In this document: positions 1-12,790 of the stretch, in pieces
How the letters are laid out: each line of letters starts with the position of its first letter
Numbering within the stretch: position 1 is the stretch's first letter
NCBI RefSeq assembly: GCF_043641665.1
Contig: NC_092194.1
Span: forward strand, 16,927,298 to 16,991,297
Direction: 5' to 3'
Source of the DNA: Enoplosus armatus
Lineage: Eukaryota > Chordata > Actinopteri > Centrarchiformes > Enoplosidae
DNA length: 64,000 bases
The notes under the pieces: generated by a model
The model's input: only the letters and a program-made list of their open reading frames with translations
Told to the model about the DNA's origin: nothing
Databases searched by the model: none
Program-made: the position numbers and the translations under genes

Positions 1-1571
1 GGAGAGGTGGGGTGAGTCAGGAAAAACACGCACTAATATAGCATTTCATTCCAATCCAACTTAAACGTCCACATGAATCTATTTTTGTACTGTATTTTTT
101 ACTTTAACCTGTCAGGATTTTGTTCTGCTGTCTGATGATGAAAAGAAAATGAAACAGTGCAGTAACTCACTTTAAAACAGAACGTTGGCTGTATAGTTTG
201 TATATTTATAGCAGTATGCCATGCGGTCAGTGTCAAACATAATTCATTTCTTGTCTATCTTCATCTCCAAAAAAACAATAACATCCAGTGTTATATTTTC
301 CACTTTGGTGCTCCATTTTTCAACTTTTAAAACAGCTCATGCATGGTAAACATCTGAAATTAGTTGCTGCTGAAGAATCTATTCACACCCTGCATTCCAG
401 CCTTAATGTCCAACTGCTTTTCTACGTAATTAAAAGCAGACCAATTTGCTTCTCAAAAACTTCACACCGTGTTTTTGGTATGTGTAATTGGGCCTCAGGA
501 TCTGTGCCCATGCCCCACAAGGCTGAGAATCATCTCATGCATCCCCATCCCTCTCATTAGTGCTATCTTAAGGCATGTTGTTCCCTTACGCTGCTGCACA
601 TATAGTACCAGTGAGGCTTATCTTCCCATGTGTTTTAACTGCTGAGTATTTTTCTGTGTAACAAAGGACAACGTCAGTACAAATGCCACAGATTTAGGGT
701 GACTCAGAGGAAGTATTGTCGTGGTTTGTTTGAATTTCTAAGTTTAAGCTGCTGAAGCTGGACTGGTGAAGGGTGAGGAGGTTGATGTGGATAATGGAGG
801 CATCCTGGTGGATCAGTTGGCGTAATTGCATCAATTCTAATCTCAGCCCTGAACGAGGTATAGTACTCATAAAGTACTATTAATAATAGTATTAATTTAA
901 TGAAGACGTAGTTCCAACATGTAACAGAAATTGAATGAAGTCACTTCATTACATGTGTTTCCTTAGTGCGTTTCCAAAAACAATGTTTTTGTATTATTGT
1001 AAATAATGAAATTCAAGCCATTTGCAGCCATTTGAATTGAAAAGTAAAAGAAAATGTAACATAAATTATGAAAAACGTGACTGTGTTCTCCATCTTTGAG
1101 TTGTTGAAAATGTTTCTTTTTACCACAGTTGACTACAGGCAGGACTACTTTTAAAGTATTTTTTAAATTATTATAAACCCTATAATAATCTTACCAATGA
1201 TAATCTTCAAAATATTGGTCATGAAAACAGCAGCATAACAACTGTAGATGTTGTCTCAACATACTCAATGACACAAGTCCAGTACTCCTATGCTTTATGT
1301 CCCAAATGTTTGTATATGTGGGGAATTATTATAAGAGGTCTAAATACCTTTGGGGTAAACATTAAAATGGATTAATGGATGTTTGGAGGATAAAGTATGC
1401 TGTAATGAAGAGTTGTGTGACTATATTCCAACTCACATTGGTCTGAATTGCGCTGAAATTAGTTTTTGTTTCAAAATTTGCTGGATAGTTTGCATTCAAG
1501 CTGTAAATGTTTTTTACCAAAAGGAAATATTGATCTAATTTGATATTCCAAGCTTTCGTTTTACTGTGTAG

Positions 1572-1600
1572 TTTTTTTTTTTTTGGGGGGGGGGGGGGGG
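1572..1600. repeat. T13-G16 homopolymer junction
   Basis: Thirteen T followed directly by sixteen G. Confidence 0.95.
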
Positions 1601-2955
1601 AGGGTTGTAACATAGTAGCATGAAGTCTAACATACTGTATTTAGTTACTTCTTCTAGAGATCTTTATTGAAATAACGCCATCTGTTATGCCACTCAGCTG
1701 TGTGTAAGATCATTTTGGTCATTCATATATATATTTCCATAGATTAAGCTATTTTTGGCTTTGACAGTTACTTTGCATTCTGTCCACTGCAGCCTCATGA
1801 TTAAAATTCATTGTTGGACTTGTGAAATATCCCTCCCGTGTGGAAATGCTCCGTTGAGCAGGTGTGCATGCCTTGTTGAATCTTTCCCACCATGATTAAA
1901 TTGGTATGTTTTAGATTATAGTGTGTTTTTTGGCTCCCCGCCGTTCTGAGGTTCTGCGTGTATTCATTTTGAACTCATTGCTGTTTCTCTTTTCATGTGC
2001 TTCTGGGCCGAGTATCTTAGCTGGGAGCTGTACGGCCTGAAATAGGCCAAGTTCAGAGCTAAAGCTGGACTGCAGCTGTTCACTTATTATCTTCAATGTG
2101 AACTCAGGACACCTTGAATTCATCATGATGGGAACATCTGATAGGATGGGTAAAATAAGAAATTCTGCTTTTGATTCAAAGACGGAGATGTTTTGGGATT
2201 CTACAAGTGGCATGGCATAATATCCTAAAACAACCACAGATATACGGATAAGCTTCTTACTGCTGTCCCATTGGCTCATTGTGATTAGTTCTAGGTGTAG
2301 TCTGAGCTGTAAGGTAGGCTTTATTTCAGGCCTGGAAAAGTAATGGAAAAACGGAAACATCAAAAACATTTCAGGTAGAGTATTCATGATGTTTATAGAT
2401 TTCTTTTAAACCAGTTGAGTATTTTAACATTAGCTTTTGGCTTTAGAAAGGTCAGCTCACAATAAACCAAAGTCACAATTTTTTTCATTACTCCTGTATG
2501 AGTCACAAATCAAAATCAGAGCGATTTGAACCAAATATCTGTCAGAAAATAACATTTTCGGAAAGGCACACGCAGAAATTGGCCATGGAAACTGCACTGT
2601 CTCTCCAGAAATAGCAAATCGGAAAGGAAGAGAATATGAATAGCAACCCATAACCCATCCTGAACTCTACCCAATTTTCATGGTGTTCCTAATGCAGCGA
2701 AGGCCCTGAGTCTCTGCAGCGGAGGCCCTGAAACCTCAGCCCTAAATCTGATGGGTGGATGTAAGACGAGACGGACGGTAGAATAACAGAACGTGCACTT
2801 TGTTCACCCCCAGCCTGCAGTAAAAAGCTCAGAGAATTACAGAGTGAGAGACAGTTTAACTCCGGGTCGTAAATATGTGTTTGGAACATTTTCGCCTTTT
2901 CCCTCCGTCCACGCTTCTCCTGTAACGTCCTTGTTACTAAAGACTCCATATAGCA

Positions 2956-2957
<2 letters not shown>

Positions 2958-2997
<40 letters not shown>
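2958..2997. repeat. (GT)20 microsatellite
   Basis: Uninterrupted 40-bp GT array. Confidence 0.97.
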
Positions 2998-2998
<1 letters not shown>

Positions 2999-3064
2999 GC
3001 TATAGTTTGTCAAGACGTTTTTTGTGATACTATTTTTCTCATGCAGTCTTTCTGTCTCTCTCTC

Positions 3065-3443
3065 ATTAAGTGTGTTTCCATCCACCTGTTTTTATGCACA
3101 TTTTCAATTTGTGACGTGACGTGAGTTATTTGTCACTCAAGCCTCCACTCCACTAAAGAGACGGTAGAAGAAAACATCAAGATGTGCGTGTCGTGATGAG
3201 GAGAACATAACGCTCCTCAAATTAATATATGAAACAAACAAACAAAAAGGCCATATTTGCATCACGATTTTCACATGGTTTTCATTGTTTGACTGGTGCT
3301 CTTTTAACTACGTCATCTTGTCGTGCCTTCGTCGTCTGCTGATGATTGATGAATAGCGTCCGACTGGAGAATAAGCGCCACCAACTGTTTATCTCAGTGC
3401 GCCCAAATACTTATAATAGTAGTGGATGGAAACGCACATTAAT
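3065..3443. mobile_element. TTAA-flanked MITE, about 370 bp
   Basis: The left end reads TTAA then GTGTGTTTCCATCCAC; the right end is the reverse complement of GTGCGTTTCCATCCAC followed by TTAA. The inverted ends match at 15 of 16 positions, and TTAA occurs at both boundaries (3066-3069 and 3439-3442), as for piggyBac-type target duplications. The interior has no open frame, so it is non-autonomous. Similar TTTCCATCCA-ended repeats are familiar in percomorph introns; the family name is not assigned. Confidence 0.75.
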
Positions 3444-3505
3444 TCGCATTTTCTTTGGCTGGTTTTCTAGATATTAGGTTAAAATTTGTGCTAAGTTTGG
3501 ATAGA

Positions 3506-3537
3506 CTCTCTCTCTCTCTCTCTCTCTCACACTCACA

Positions 3538-3584
<47 letters not shown>
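3506..3584. repeat. Compound (CT)n-(AC)22 microsatellite
   Basis: CT run 3506-3528, an ACACTC transition, then an uninterrupted AC run 3541-3584. It starts about 60 bp after the MITE at 3065-3443. Confidence 0.97.
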
Positions 3585-3587
<3 letters not shown>

Positions 3588-3698
3588 TTTCTCTGATGTC
3601 TGTCTTTTTGTCATGTGTGTTTACAGTCATCTTTTCCCTTCAGGCAGTCTCTCTCTTTCTGTCTTTCTCTCGTAGATACACACCTAAACAGACAGACT

Positions 3699-3722
3699 GT
3701 GTGTGTGTGTGTGTGTGTGTGT
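3699..3722. repeat. (GT)12 microsatellite
   Basis: Uninterrupted GT array. Confidence 0.95.
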
Positions 3723-4639
3723 TTAAGAGGGAGCGGTCTCCCTCCTTCCTTGTTTCCAGCCTGTGGGAGAGTCCCTACCCAAACCGCAGCAGGGTAATAA
3801 TCACTTAACCCAAATCAGGCGCAATCAGGACGAGCCGGGCTGCAGCTGGGAGGCACCCTACCCATGGGGGCGAGGGGTGGCAGTGGGTGAGCGGGTTGGT
3901 GAGTGAGAAGGCGAGGGGGGGGGGTTGGTTGGTCGGTCGGGATGACGATGTGGACACTGATGACCAGGAGGGAGATCAAGAGCGCCAGCCTTTGTTGTGC
4001 CATCCTCGTCCTCATCTGGCTCCAACAGGGAGTGAATCAACGGGGGGAAATTGGGGAAATCAGAGATGAGATTCCCCCCGCAGAGTGAAGGTTAAATGCT
4101 GTTCCTGTCGGGTGTGTGTGTGTGTGCGCTGTCTGTGTGTTTTGTCTACATGTGATTGTTTCGTTAGTGCTCCCCAGGCCCCTGCTGAGTCACTGAATCT
4201 GATCTTGTGTGATCCAGTGATTGTGTTCTGAGCTATTTTCCTGATGTTTGTGTTGCGATGTAGGTCCTGTCACAGCTGCAGGCCCCACAGGAAGACACAC
4301 ACACACACACAAGACACTTTCAGGCATGCACACACATACAGTATACTCCTTTATGCAAGGGTGTGTAGGTCCTGTCAGAGTTGTACGCCTGTTGTGGAGA
4401 CATCTGCAAATAGGCCTAGACATGCACACACACATGCAGGGCTGGGTGGAACCATGACAGAGCCTGAAATCCAGGCGATTTATTGGGCTCAGCTCCAGCC
4501 AAGACCTACAGCATGTCAAAGCTGTCTCAGTTTCCTCCTCTTTCCGCCCCTCAAAGCTTATCTCCTCGCAGCTTGCTCCTAATCAAGCGGAGATTGCAGC
4601 AACACTGTATCTCAGAGATAAATCTGAACTGTGTACGGA

Positions 4640-4660
4640 GTGTGTGTGTGTGTGTGTGTG
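4640..4660. repeat. (GT)10 microsatellite
   Basis: Uninterrupted GT array in a stretch (4100-4660) rich in shorter GT/CA runs. Confidence 0.93.
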
Positions 4661-5228
4661 CCATTGGTTGTAGCAGCCTTGCTGTTGTTAGTAGCCCACC
4701 TTGTAGCATCTGCCATTCATTTGGAGTGGAAGACAAACACACTGATGAAAATGACTCAGACCACAGGACCATTTCTGTCTGGATTTGTCTCTTTCTCTTT
4801 ACTTCCTGCCTCTATTCGCTCTCCTTTTCTCTTTCTGGGGGGTTATAAAAGTAGCAAACGGGCATTTCCACTGCGTTGTATATGTACATATCTACTGCGT
4901 TTTAAACACATGTTTGCGCAGCACATGGACCAAATTTCAAACTCCAGCTACATCTCCACAATTGAATTTTACTTTGTTTAAACACACTCTCAGTGCTGCC
5001 TCGGCGATGTCGCCAATCTGCTTGAACCCCACTGAAGACTCAGATGTATGTAGAGTGTATTTGTGGTGCATCTGTGTTTGATTTTTGTAGGTTTGACATG
5101 TGGAAACTTAAGGGGTAAAGATCATAATACAACTTTTGAGGCATTTATCGGTGACTTTCCAGAAGTCTTTGTTGTTCCAAAATGTTCGATAACTTTTACT
5201 TTTCATTTTGCCCATTATGCTTCTGACA

Positions 5229-5310
5229 TGGTGGCCTGGTAGTTCAAGAGATCAAGATACAATTGGAAAAACACAAGTTCAATCCCCACAACAGCCTCAT
5301 TACATTACAT
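5229..5310 (+). repeat. tRNA-derived SINE-head relic
   Basis: TGGTGGCCTGGTAGTTCAAG (A-box-like) and AAGTTCAATCCCCAC (B-box-like) are spaced as in a tRNA-derived SINE, followed by CATTACATTACATTTT. Degraded; only the head is recognisable. Confidence 0.5.
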
Positions 5311-6394
5311 TTTTATACTCTGGTCTTATTTTTATAGTTTTGTCATCATTGCTATCAGTTATTTCACTTCACTTTACTCACTAACCTTATGTCTGAGGTC
5401 ACAGCTTCATCTCTAAACAGACTTAAAGGAGTCCATTAGGGCATTAGGGATTCTGAGTGGTCAGACATTCAGACAGGTTGTAAACAAATCCCCAGTTTAA
5501 CTATATTATCCAAACTAAATTATCATCTCTCGTTACTTTCCTTAATGCACTCCGTTGTAAAGTGTGTCTGGCGAGTGAAATGTTATCATAAAAAAACGAG
5601 ATAGATGGCCGAAACCATGAAAACAAGAATCGGGTTTTGCTTTAAAGAATGGGAAGCCTCCTGTTGAACTGTACACGCGTTCATCTCCACCAGATGTGGA
5701 TGAGGAAATACACATTTCTAATTACATCCAGTGTGACATGGGAGTTGAAGTACTTTAAATTTATAGGAAAAGAGCCCGCTTTCTTACCTGGATTCTTTTA
5801 TGACATGATGGAGTGGAAGGTGGGTGGAGAGTTTGGAGGAGGCTTTGGGGGTTTGGTGACAAGGTGTTGAAGTGGAACAGCCCACAGATCAGCAGGATGG
5901 ACACCTGCCCTCTGGAACAAGTAACCCACAACCTTCCAAATCCTCCCTCACACAATGGAGGCTTGCATATACACACACACACGCACAGGAGCATTCACAC
6001 ACGAAATGTTTTCCTTCTCTGCTCGCCCACACATCCCCAAATGCTCGTACTTTAGTCACTTTCAAATCTTACATATTCAATACTTAAATATAACATTAAA
6101 TACTTAAATTAAATTCTTTGGTATTATTTAAATCGCCAAAGCTCAGCTTATCTGACAACACAAGCAAACAACCGCACAACTGTCATCACATTTTGATTCA
6201 AATATTGCTTAATTCTGGTTGGTGCACAGGGATGTGTGACATCACCTTTTCCAAAGGTCCCACCCACTTAAAACCAGTGAAAATAGCAAAGACAAAAACA
6301 CAAATTCTGAACAGTTTGGGTTCATTTCACGTTAGGAATTTCTGTATGTGTCAGAAAATCATAGTAAAAGCTGATTTGTTGATTTGTTTTTGTT

Positions 6395-6585
6395 TTTTCA
6401 ACAGAAAAATAATCAACACTTTTAATAAATATTTAATCGTTAATCGTCCTTTATCAAGCAAAAATGCCAAACACTCTCTGGTTTCATCTATGCATTTTAG
6501 AGATTATTCATTTTTTAATAAAAAAATGATCAACGTATCAATCAATATTAATAACAATTAGAAATATTTGTAAGTTGCAGCCCTC
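6395..6585 (-). repeat. Dispersed repeat, copy A (reverse)
   Basis: Reverse-strand copy ending in AAGTTGCAGCCCT and containing TTTATCAAGCAAAAATGCCA and TTAATAAATATTTAATCG. A 147-codon open frame across it is a by-product of the AT-rich repeat, not a gene. Confidence 0.65.
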
Positions 6586-6738
6586 CTCAGACATGCTTAG
6601 CATGTCACCACAGTCCAGTGAAAACCATACGTCTCCAAAACATAAACTAGGAAATGCACTTCTTTGCTTTCTTGCCGAGAGCTAGACTGTGTGACCCTTT
6701 CTAATTCAAAAATATTTATTTAGTTTAGGAGGTAAAGT

Positions 6739-6945
6739 AAAGGATAGGTTCACATTTTGTCTTAATACAGTACTCTCATGCCCATATATACATATAAAAT
6801 AAATAATAATTCCCTTGCTGAGCTGCAGTGGAGGGATAGAAAAAACTAAAAACATCCAGTTGATTTGTCAAGACTCCGACTGCTGATGCCTCATATTAGT
6901 TTGGGCCAACATTTGGAAGACATTTTTGCACAGAAAGAGTACTGA
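6739..6945 (+). repeat. Degenerate dispersed repeat beginning AAAGGATAGGTTCACA
   Basis: Opens AAGTAAAGGATAGGTTCACA and continues through CATGCCCATATATACAT, CCTTGCTGAGCTGCAGTGGA, CATCCAGTTGATTTGTCAAG and ACATTTTTGCACAGAAAG, an order typical of another common percomorph intronic repeat. The right end is not defined. Confidence 0.5.
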
Positions 6946-8135
6946 GAATTTTGTTCCCCATCATTTACATTTAAATTACTTTGAGAAGGAATGTCTTTGC
7001 GATCAGATTAAACAAGAGCAACAGTTGAATCAATCAAAACTGTACATATGGGCATGTGAGTACTGTCTTAAGACAGAGAACCTGGTCTTTAATCCTTCAG
7101 TTTATCAGAAACATTCAAAATTGCCAAAGGTAGAGATACAAGAGGTCAAATGTATTACTTTACACTAACATCATGCATGTCATAGTTTTCAAAACTGAGT
7201 GGTGATTTCCCCTTTTTCTTTGATAAGGTAATGGCAGCAGTTGCACAGTGAGTGTGTTCTGAAGCACCTGACCCTTAAATAGGTGCTGAGTGGAGGGCCT
7301 AGGCTGGGCTGCTGAGACGTGCTCACGCTCTGTTGACTTAAGCATTCAGACTGAGCCATCAATCATCCGAGTGTGACGGGTCTGCCCCTGAACCCCAGCG
7401 TACTTTATCTGCCAGCAAAGCCTCCCTGCTCGGTGTGTGCATGTAAAAACCAGCCCTGATTTAAAAGAAGTACATCGCATTTCTGTCTGTCTCACCGTCT
7501 TGCAAAATTCATTTTCTCGCGTGTGCACACACCTCCTTTTTCTCTCTCATTTTTCCGAAAAAGCTGGGAATTTGGTTTTAAATCCTTCCTTCCTACTTTT
7601 TCAAAACCACCGAGGCATTTGGAAAAGGTTCTTTGCAATTATATTTAATCATATGCGGCCGTCCCAATCAAGGCCAGCTCTGGTGATCACATTTGCATGG
7701 GTTTCAGGTTTTGCCCTTCAAGTCAGCGTAGTGCCCATGCAGGCTCGGGGGGTTAGGACCACCTGGATGATCCGCAGATCCGCTCCCTCTTTCCGTGCTC
7801 AGACTTTCTTTTCCTTCTTCTTCTGCTTCAGTGTTTTAACTTCACATTGAAAAAGTAGATTTTTTTTTTTGCTTTTCAGCACATATAGGAAGCTTCTATG
7901 AAATTGTAAGTGTGTATTTGCGTGTGTGTGTGTAAAGCGTTTTAGCAGAATTCCCAGATGCACTGCTCCACAAAGTCCAGCTGACCAGCCCACCCAGCCT
8001 GTGAGAGAGTGGGCTTCCATTTTTCTTCTCTCTGCGGACCGAAGAGGTCACTGTGACTGTGTGTGTGTGTCTGAGCATATCAGGCAATCATATGTTTACC
8101 TGCCTATTTTTGTGTGTGTTGTGAGGCCACAGAGA

Positions 8136-8136
<1 letters not shown>

Positions 8137-8172
<36 letters not shown>
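8137..8172. repeat. (TG)18 microsatellite
   Basis: Uninterrupted; shorter GT runs also lie at 7922-7933, 8060-8070 and 8345-8370. Confidence 0.96.
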
Positions 8173-8173
<1 letters not shown>

Positions 8174-8459
8174 ATGTGTTAGTGTGTGTACACATGCTCA
8201 TATGTGTCACAGGAAGGCAACTCCTGTCTGTGATCCGCTGCTCCTCTCATTTTCCCTGGTGAAAGGCGGCATTATAACTGATTTCCATGACCTCAAGCCA
8301 GAGCCGTCACTCCCTTCACGGCCTGCGTGCGTGTGTATATATATTTGTGTGTGTGTATGTGTTTGTGTGCGCGCATTATAACTGCTTTCCATGACCTCCA
8401 GCCAGGACCCTCCTCTGCGGCCTGCCTCGCAGCGCTTGTTTAGACAACAGTGGTGCACA

Positions 8460-8610
8460 TGTTGGCTGAAATATGGCTGCTGTGCTCGTTTGCTCGGGTG
8501 AATTAAGCTACGGCATGTGTGCTTAAACCCAGACAGCTCGCTGATTTATCCATATATTTAAATGATTGATTTAAGAGTCGCCCAGCCAACACTTGTTGAA
8601 GCTGCGGACA
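8460..8610. promoter_or_regulatory. Candidate conserved noncoding block, intron 1
   Basis: Unique-looking, balanced sequence between GT-rich stretches, with GTGAATTAAGC, CTGATTTATCC, AATGATTGATTTAAG motifs (homeodomain/PBX-type cores). Called on composition and motif density only. Confidence 0.3.
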
Positions 8611-9599
8611 AGGGCGGACTTACAAAGATGAGAGAGAAGAAGGGCAGAATTCAAATCAGAGCACACACAGCCTCTCACACAGGTAGTGATATTTACGCCA
8701 TCCATCGCGCCGCTGAGGGACATTATTCACTGAGCTGAAGTAAATTATTCAGAAGTTAAGCTTTACTTTGCACAAGATGGATACTTTTAACGATGTACTG
8801 ATTGCTTTTTAACATACTCCATTTTCAAATGAGCTATAAAATTTTGTTTATTATGGTTCAGAACGTGACATAGGCAATCTATTTTAATGTCTGGAAAGCC
8901 TGGAAGAAAATGTATGAAAACACGTCCTCCCATTTGGCGTGATATGTGTATGTGTGTGTGTATATGAGTGGTGCGTGTGCCAGTGTGTTTTATTACCTGT
9001 CTCATTATTAAATGTGTTGGAGGCCGGCTGAGCTGGGACAAAACATTCCAGCTCCTTTAATGTCTCCCTCTCGTCCGCCTCGCTCCTCTCTTTGATAATA
9101 CTTTTCCTTATGAGCCCATAAAACCAGACGCTTTCTCAGAGAACCACCTTTTTCCTTTGTGCACTGGGGAAAGCAAATGTACATCTTAAGTTAGTCTTGT
9201 ATTCAGTCATAAAAGCAAAATTTTCATAAAGCAAGTAAAAAAGATCTTAAGGACTAGTTTCACTTGTTTACAATAGAGGGTGACACAGGAGTGGATTTTC
9301 ACTCATGTCTTCCCCAAATCTGACTCTGACTCCATTGTTGGCATTTGAATGTTGATGGCTGCAACATGCGTCGTCTATCCACAGTCCGCACACGTCATGC
9401 ACTCGCTAGGTTGCTCCCACCAACCAGCCACCAGCCGCCAGAGAAGACAGGAGAGAATAAAGGACGACATCACGGCTTTCCTGTTCCGTCCCAGTTATGT
9501 GATGAACAGTGGCTCCCATCCCGCGGGAATCCTACAGGATTCCTGAAAGAATGTCAGCCTCTAATTTGCGATGCAATTTCACTTATAGGACTTTCATGA

Positions 9600-9800
9600 A
9601 TAAGTGGCAATATCTTGAAATGAGGCAAATCACTACAGCTAATATCAAAATAATGTCACTTTAAATCAAGACATTTCTGGGGAAATATGGATTTTGTGTC
9701 GAAATTTTGCATTTTCTATATCAGCGTTCAGGAAAATACGATTTTACAACTTAATGTGTATATTAAATAGCTGGTTAAAATGGACATTTCTTGCAGTGTG
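9600..9800 (+). repeat. Possible degenerate dispersed repeat
   Basis: GGCAATATCTTGAAATGAGG, TTTAAATCAAGACATTTC and the end ACATTTCTTGCAGTGTGC resemble an old AT-rich fish repeat ending in TTTTTGCAGTGTG. Boundaries not determinable. Confidence 0.35.
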
Positions 9801-10004
9801 CTTACTGGTGTGTTTCCCCACACAGTTCACAGTTCAAGAATGTGTTCTCTCAAGTAAGAAAAATGGCCTTAGTCTAATTTGTTCTTTTATTTCTCCTGTT
9901 CCCTTTTCTCCTCATATTTTTGCTGCCTTTATCTCAGTATTTCTGCTTCTCTCCTCCATTCCTCCTCCTCCTCTTTCCGTCCCTCTCCCCTCTCTCTACA
10001 GGGT

Positions 10005-10110
10005 CGAGTTAGGCATAAGCGAATAATTAGGTAATTGCCCCCTTGATTGAGCTCAATAGGAAACATTTCAATTAGGCTAAAACTGCGCGAGGAGGAAGTA
10101 GGCTCTTACA
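10005..10110. promoter_or_regulatory. Candidate conserved noncoding block, intron 1
   Basis: AATAATTAGGTAATTGCCCC, TTGATTGAGCTCAATAGG and TTTCAATTAGGC give several ATTA/CAATTA cores within 70 bp in otherwise repeat-free DNA. Confidence 0.35.
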
Positions 10111-11342
10111 AAGGGAAACATTCCTTGTCATGCAACTGTCAGCCCCCGAGCCCACACCACGAGCCAGGATTAACTGGATACTAGAGGAGGAAACACTGGG
10201 GAAGAGGGAGGTTGTTCTGAAAAGCCAGGGGAAAAACGTCAGGCAATTGGGATGGGGGTGGGGGGGGCACTGATGGGGAGACTGGAGAAAGTTAGGGGAA
10301 CAGAGGGTGGGGCCTTTTTAAAGCGGGAGGTGGGGGGTTGAAGAGACAGCAAGAAATGATTGCTGCAATTACGGCTATATTTAAACACGCCTTCCCTCTG
10401 ATATGATTTTCCTGGTGATCCCCTGTCCAGATAAGAGGGAGACCTCTCTGCCTGCCCAGCCGCCTGTAACAAATTACAACCTCCCAGCCATGGAAGAGAC
10501 TTAGTTCCTGAGTGAGAGGGAGGGGGAAAAGAAAAGGAAAAGCTTTAGAGAGAGTCAGATAGCCAAAGAGAACAATTCACAAACCTCTGAGAGGGTAAAG
10601 TGGGTGAAATGGAAAGCAGCCATTTAAAGAAGCAAATAGGAGGAAGTGGTTGATAAATGTTTTAGTATTAGACATCAAAATTATCTTTTTCTCCATATTA
10701 AGGTTTCCTTATTGTCCCTCTGCTGTGCTTCAGAGCCTCAATTTGATCAGTATTTAGTGTTTTATGTAAGAACCTGATGCTCACAGCTTTAATTGAGATG
10801 TGTAGGTGTGCGCACAAGGCAGCTTCATGCATGTCTGCCGCCCGTGTGCTTTAGTGTGCGCATTAGTGACTGATAGTCCGTCTGCAGCGGCGCAGCTCGC
10901 CTGCCCTTCTGTCATCACGCTCACCTTTGCCGCCCTCATACATGGGCCATGAAATTGAGGAGCTGGGCGCTGACCTCTAATAGAATACGGGTGCCTGTAG
11001 GTGTTTTATGTAGGTGTTAATGGATAGTGTGTGAATGTCTATGTGGACAGGTGTTAACATGGAGAGGTGGAGAAACCGAGGCCTGTCTCTGTCTGTGAGG
11101 GTGTCGTGTGTGTGAAATTTTGTTTATGTCTGAATAGAAGTGCGTGTGTGTATATGCATGCATAAATCTGTGTGTGTTTATATATGTATTTTAATTTATG
11201 TTTGAATTTGGCTGAGTATGGTTTAATTTGTTTTAATTTATGTGTGTCTCAATTTTTGCAGTATATATTAAAATTATTGTGCGTCTGTCTGTGTAACTGT
11301 CTAGTATATCTGAATTTATATGTTTGGATTTGTTTGTGAATA

Positions 11343-11375
<33 letters not shown>

Positions 11376-11376
11376 G
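11343..11376. repeat. Interrupted (GT)n microsatellite
   Basis: GT array with one TT interruption. Confidence 0.93.
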
Positions 11377-11847
11377 AAGAGACTTTGGCTTGAGCTTTTT
11401 CTCCATGTCCCTGTGGGACACAGTGTGGTTAGGAGAGTAAACGGCGGTCCATGTTAATACGTTTCCTGTGTCTGGCCCACCATACCTGTGTGGTTCACCT
11501 CGACACACACTCGCTGTACAACAGAGCAAGTCAGACGCATTCCAGCGCCTCTTTTAGTAACACTGGGGATTTAGTTTGTGCAGGATAGATACAGATGGCT
11601 GAGACATTTTTGTCCTGTGCAGAACTGATATGGTTATTGTTGCTTTACTAAGTTGTAGCATCATCAGTAGCTCTTTGACTCTTTAGCTTTAGAATATTTG
11701 TAGGCTATAATTATGGCTACATTGCTGACAGAAAAGGCAGCCATTGCATTTTTCTTTGCATGCCACTTGTCTGATGATAAAATAGTGGGAGGGTGCTGGT
11801 CTTCTCACTTCCAAGCTCACCTCAGATATTTTAGAAGTGTTGAATTG

Positions 11848-12190
11848 AGGGATGCAGCTAACATTTATTTTGATTACTGATTAATCTTATGAGTTATGTC
11901 TATAAAATGTATGAAAATAGTGGAAAAATCTCCCTGAAAATTTCCCACAGCCCAAAGTTATGTATTCCAATGTCTTGTTTTTTTTCAGTGTCAGCCTCAA
12001 AAATCCAGTATCGGTCAGGTTAGCGTTCTCAAATGTCTTGTTTTGTCTGATCAACAGTCCAAAACTCAAAAATATATTCAGTTTACAATGATATAAACAG
12101 GGAAAAGCAGCAATCCTAACATTGGAGAAGGTGTAAGTAATTAGTGTTTGGTAATTTTGCTTGAAAACCACTAAAACAATTCTTAAATTT
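11848..12190 (+). repeat. Dispersed repeat, copy B
   Basis: Contains the sequence order TGCAGCTAACATTTATTTTGA, TAAAATGTATGAAAATAGTG, AATGTCTTGTTTTGTCTGAT, CAGTTTACAATGATATAAAC and AGGGAAAAGCAGCAA. The same order appears at 30390-30622 and 33948-34160 and in reverse at 6395-6585. This is a well-known type of old teleost intronic repeat. Confidence 0.7.
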
Positions 12191-12689
12191 TCCAAATAGA
12201 TTTAATATGCATCAGGATGTTTATTTTCTATGTAAAATGGCGATGGTAAAAGAACACACTATAATAACTGAGGAGCATTTTAGTTCCGCTGTGCTTTCCC
12301 GACTTTATTTCTCTCTATCTCACTATTTGACTATTTGTCCTCCCTCTCGCACGTCAGCCAGCCATGCTTTGACGTTGTGTTTACCCAAATAAACACGGGT
12401 AACACAGGAATCACAAAAACTGACCTCCTCCACCCCCATGGTGGCCCAGACACCAGCCCCTGTTATGACGGCTCCCAGCTCTGTCTTGATTCAGCCAAGG
12501 CAGGACACACACAAACGCAGTTATAATTCAGTAATTTGTGTTTGTGCATTCTGTGACAATTGTGACAAATGACTGGCCTGGAGTGAAATGCCAACCAGGC
12601 CCCCCCCCCCTCTGTTTCCTGCCCGGCCCAACGTATGCTTACACTGCTCAGGTGTGTGCTGAGAGGGTTTGCGTGCTGAGCATGAATAG

Positions 12690-12790
12690 GCCAGCTGACA
12701 AGAGAAATGATTACATGGACGTGTTTATTTTAAATGTGATTTTTATTGATGAATCATATCAACTCGGCTGGCGTGTATGATCATGTTTTG
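12690..12790. promoter_or_regulatory. Candidate conserved noncoding block, intron 1
   Basis: AGAAATGATTACATGGACGT, GTTTATTTTAAATGTGATTT and TTATTGATGAATCATATCAA combine FOX-, homeodomain- and PBX/MEIS-type cores; no simple repeats. Confidence 0.3.

Noticed and set aside
1911..2387. 158-codon open frame on the - strand
   Set aside because: No domain, no similarity recognised, AT-rich intronic DNA; lacks splice or promoter support.
3903..4088. Short frame with a hydrophobic segment (LCCAILVLIWLQQG)
   Set aside because: Resembles a signal peptide by eye, but the frame is only 61 codons, starts in a G-run, and has no cleavage-site context or downstream exon that can be supported.
3506..4660. 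CRISPR-like or tandem-array structure
   Set aside because: Regularity comes only from dinucleotide runs; no repeat-spacer organisation, and the genome is clearly vertebrate.
6118..6561. 147-codon open frame
   Set aside because: Largely made of the reverse copy of an AT-rich dispersed repeat.
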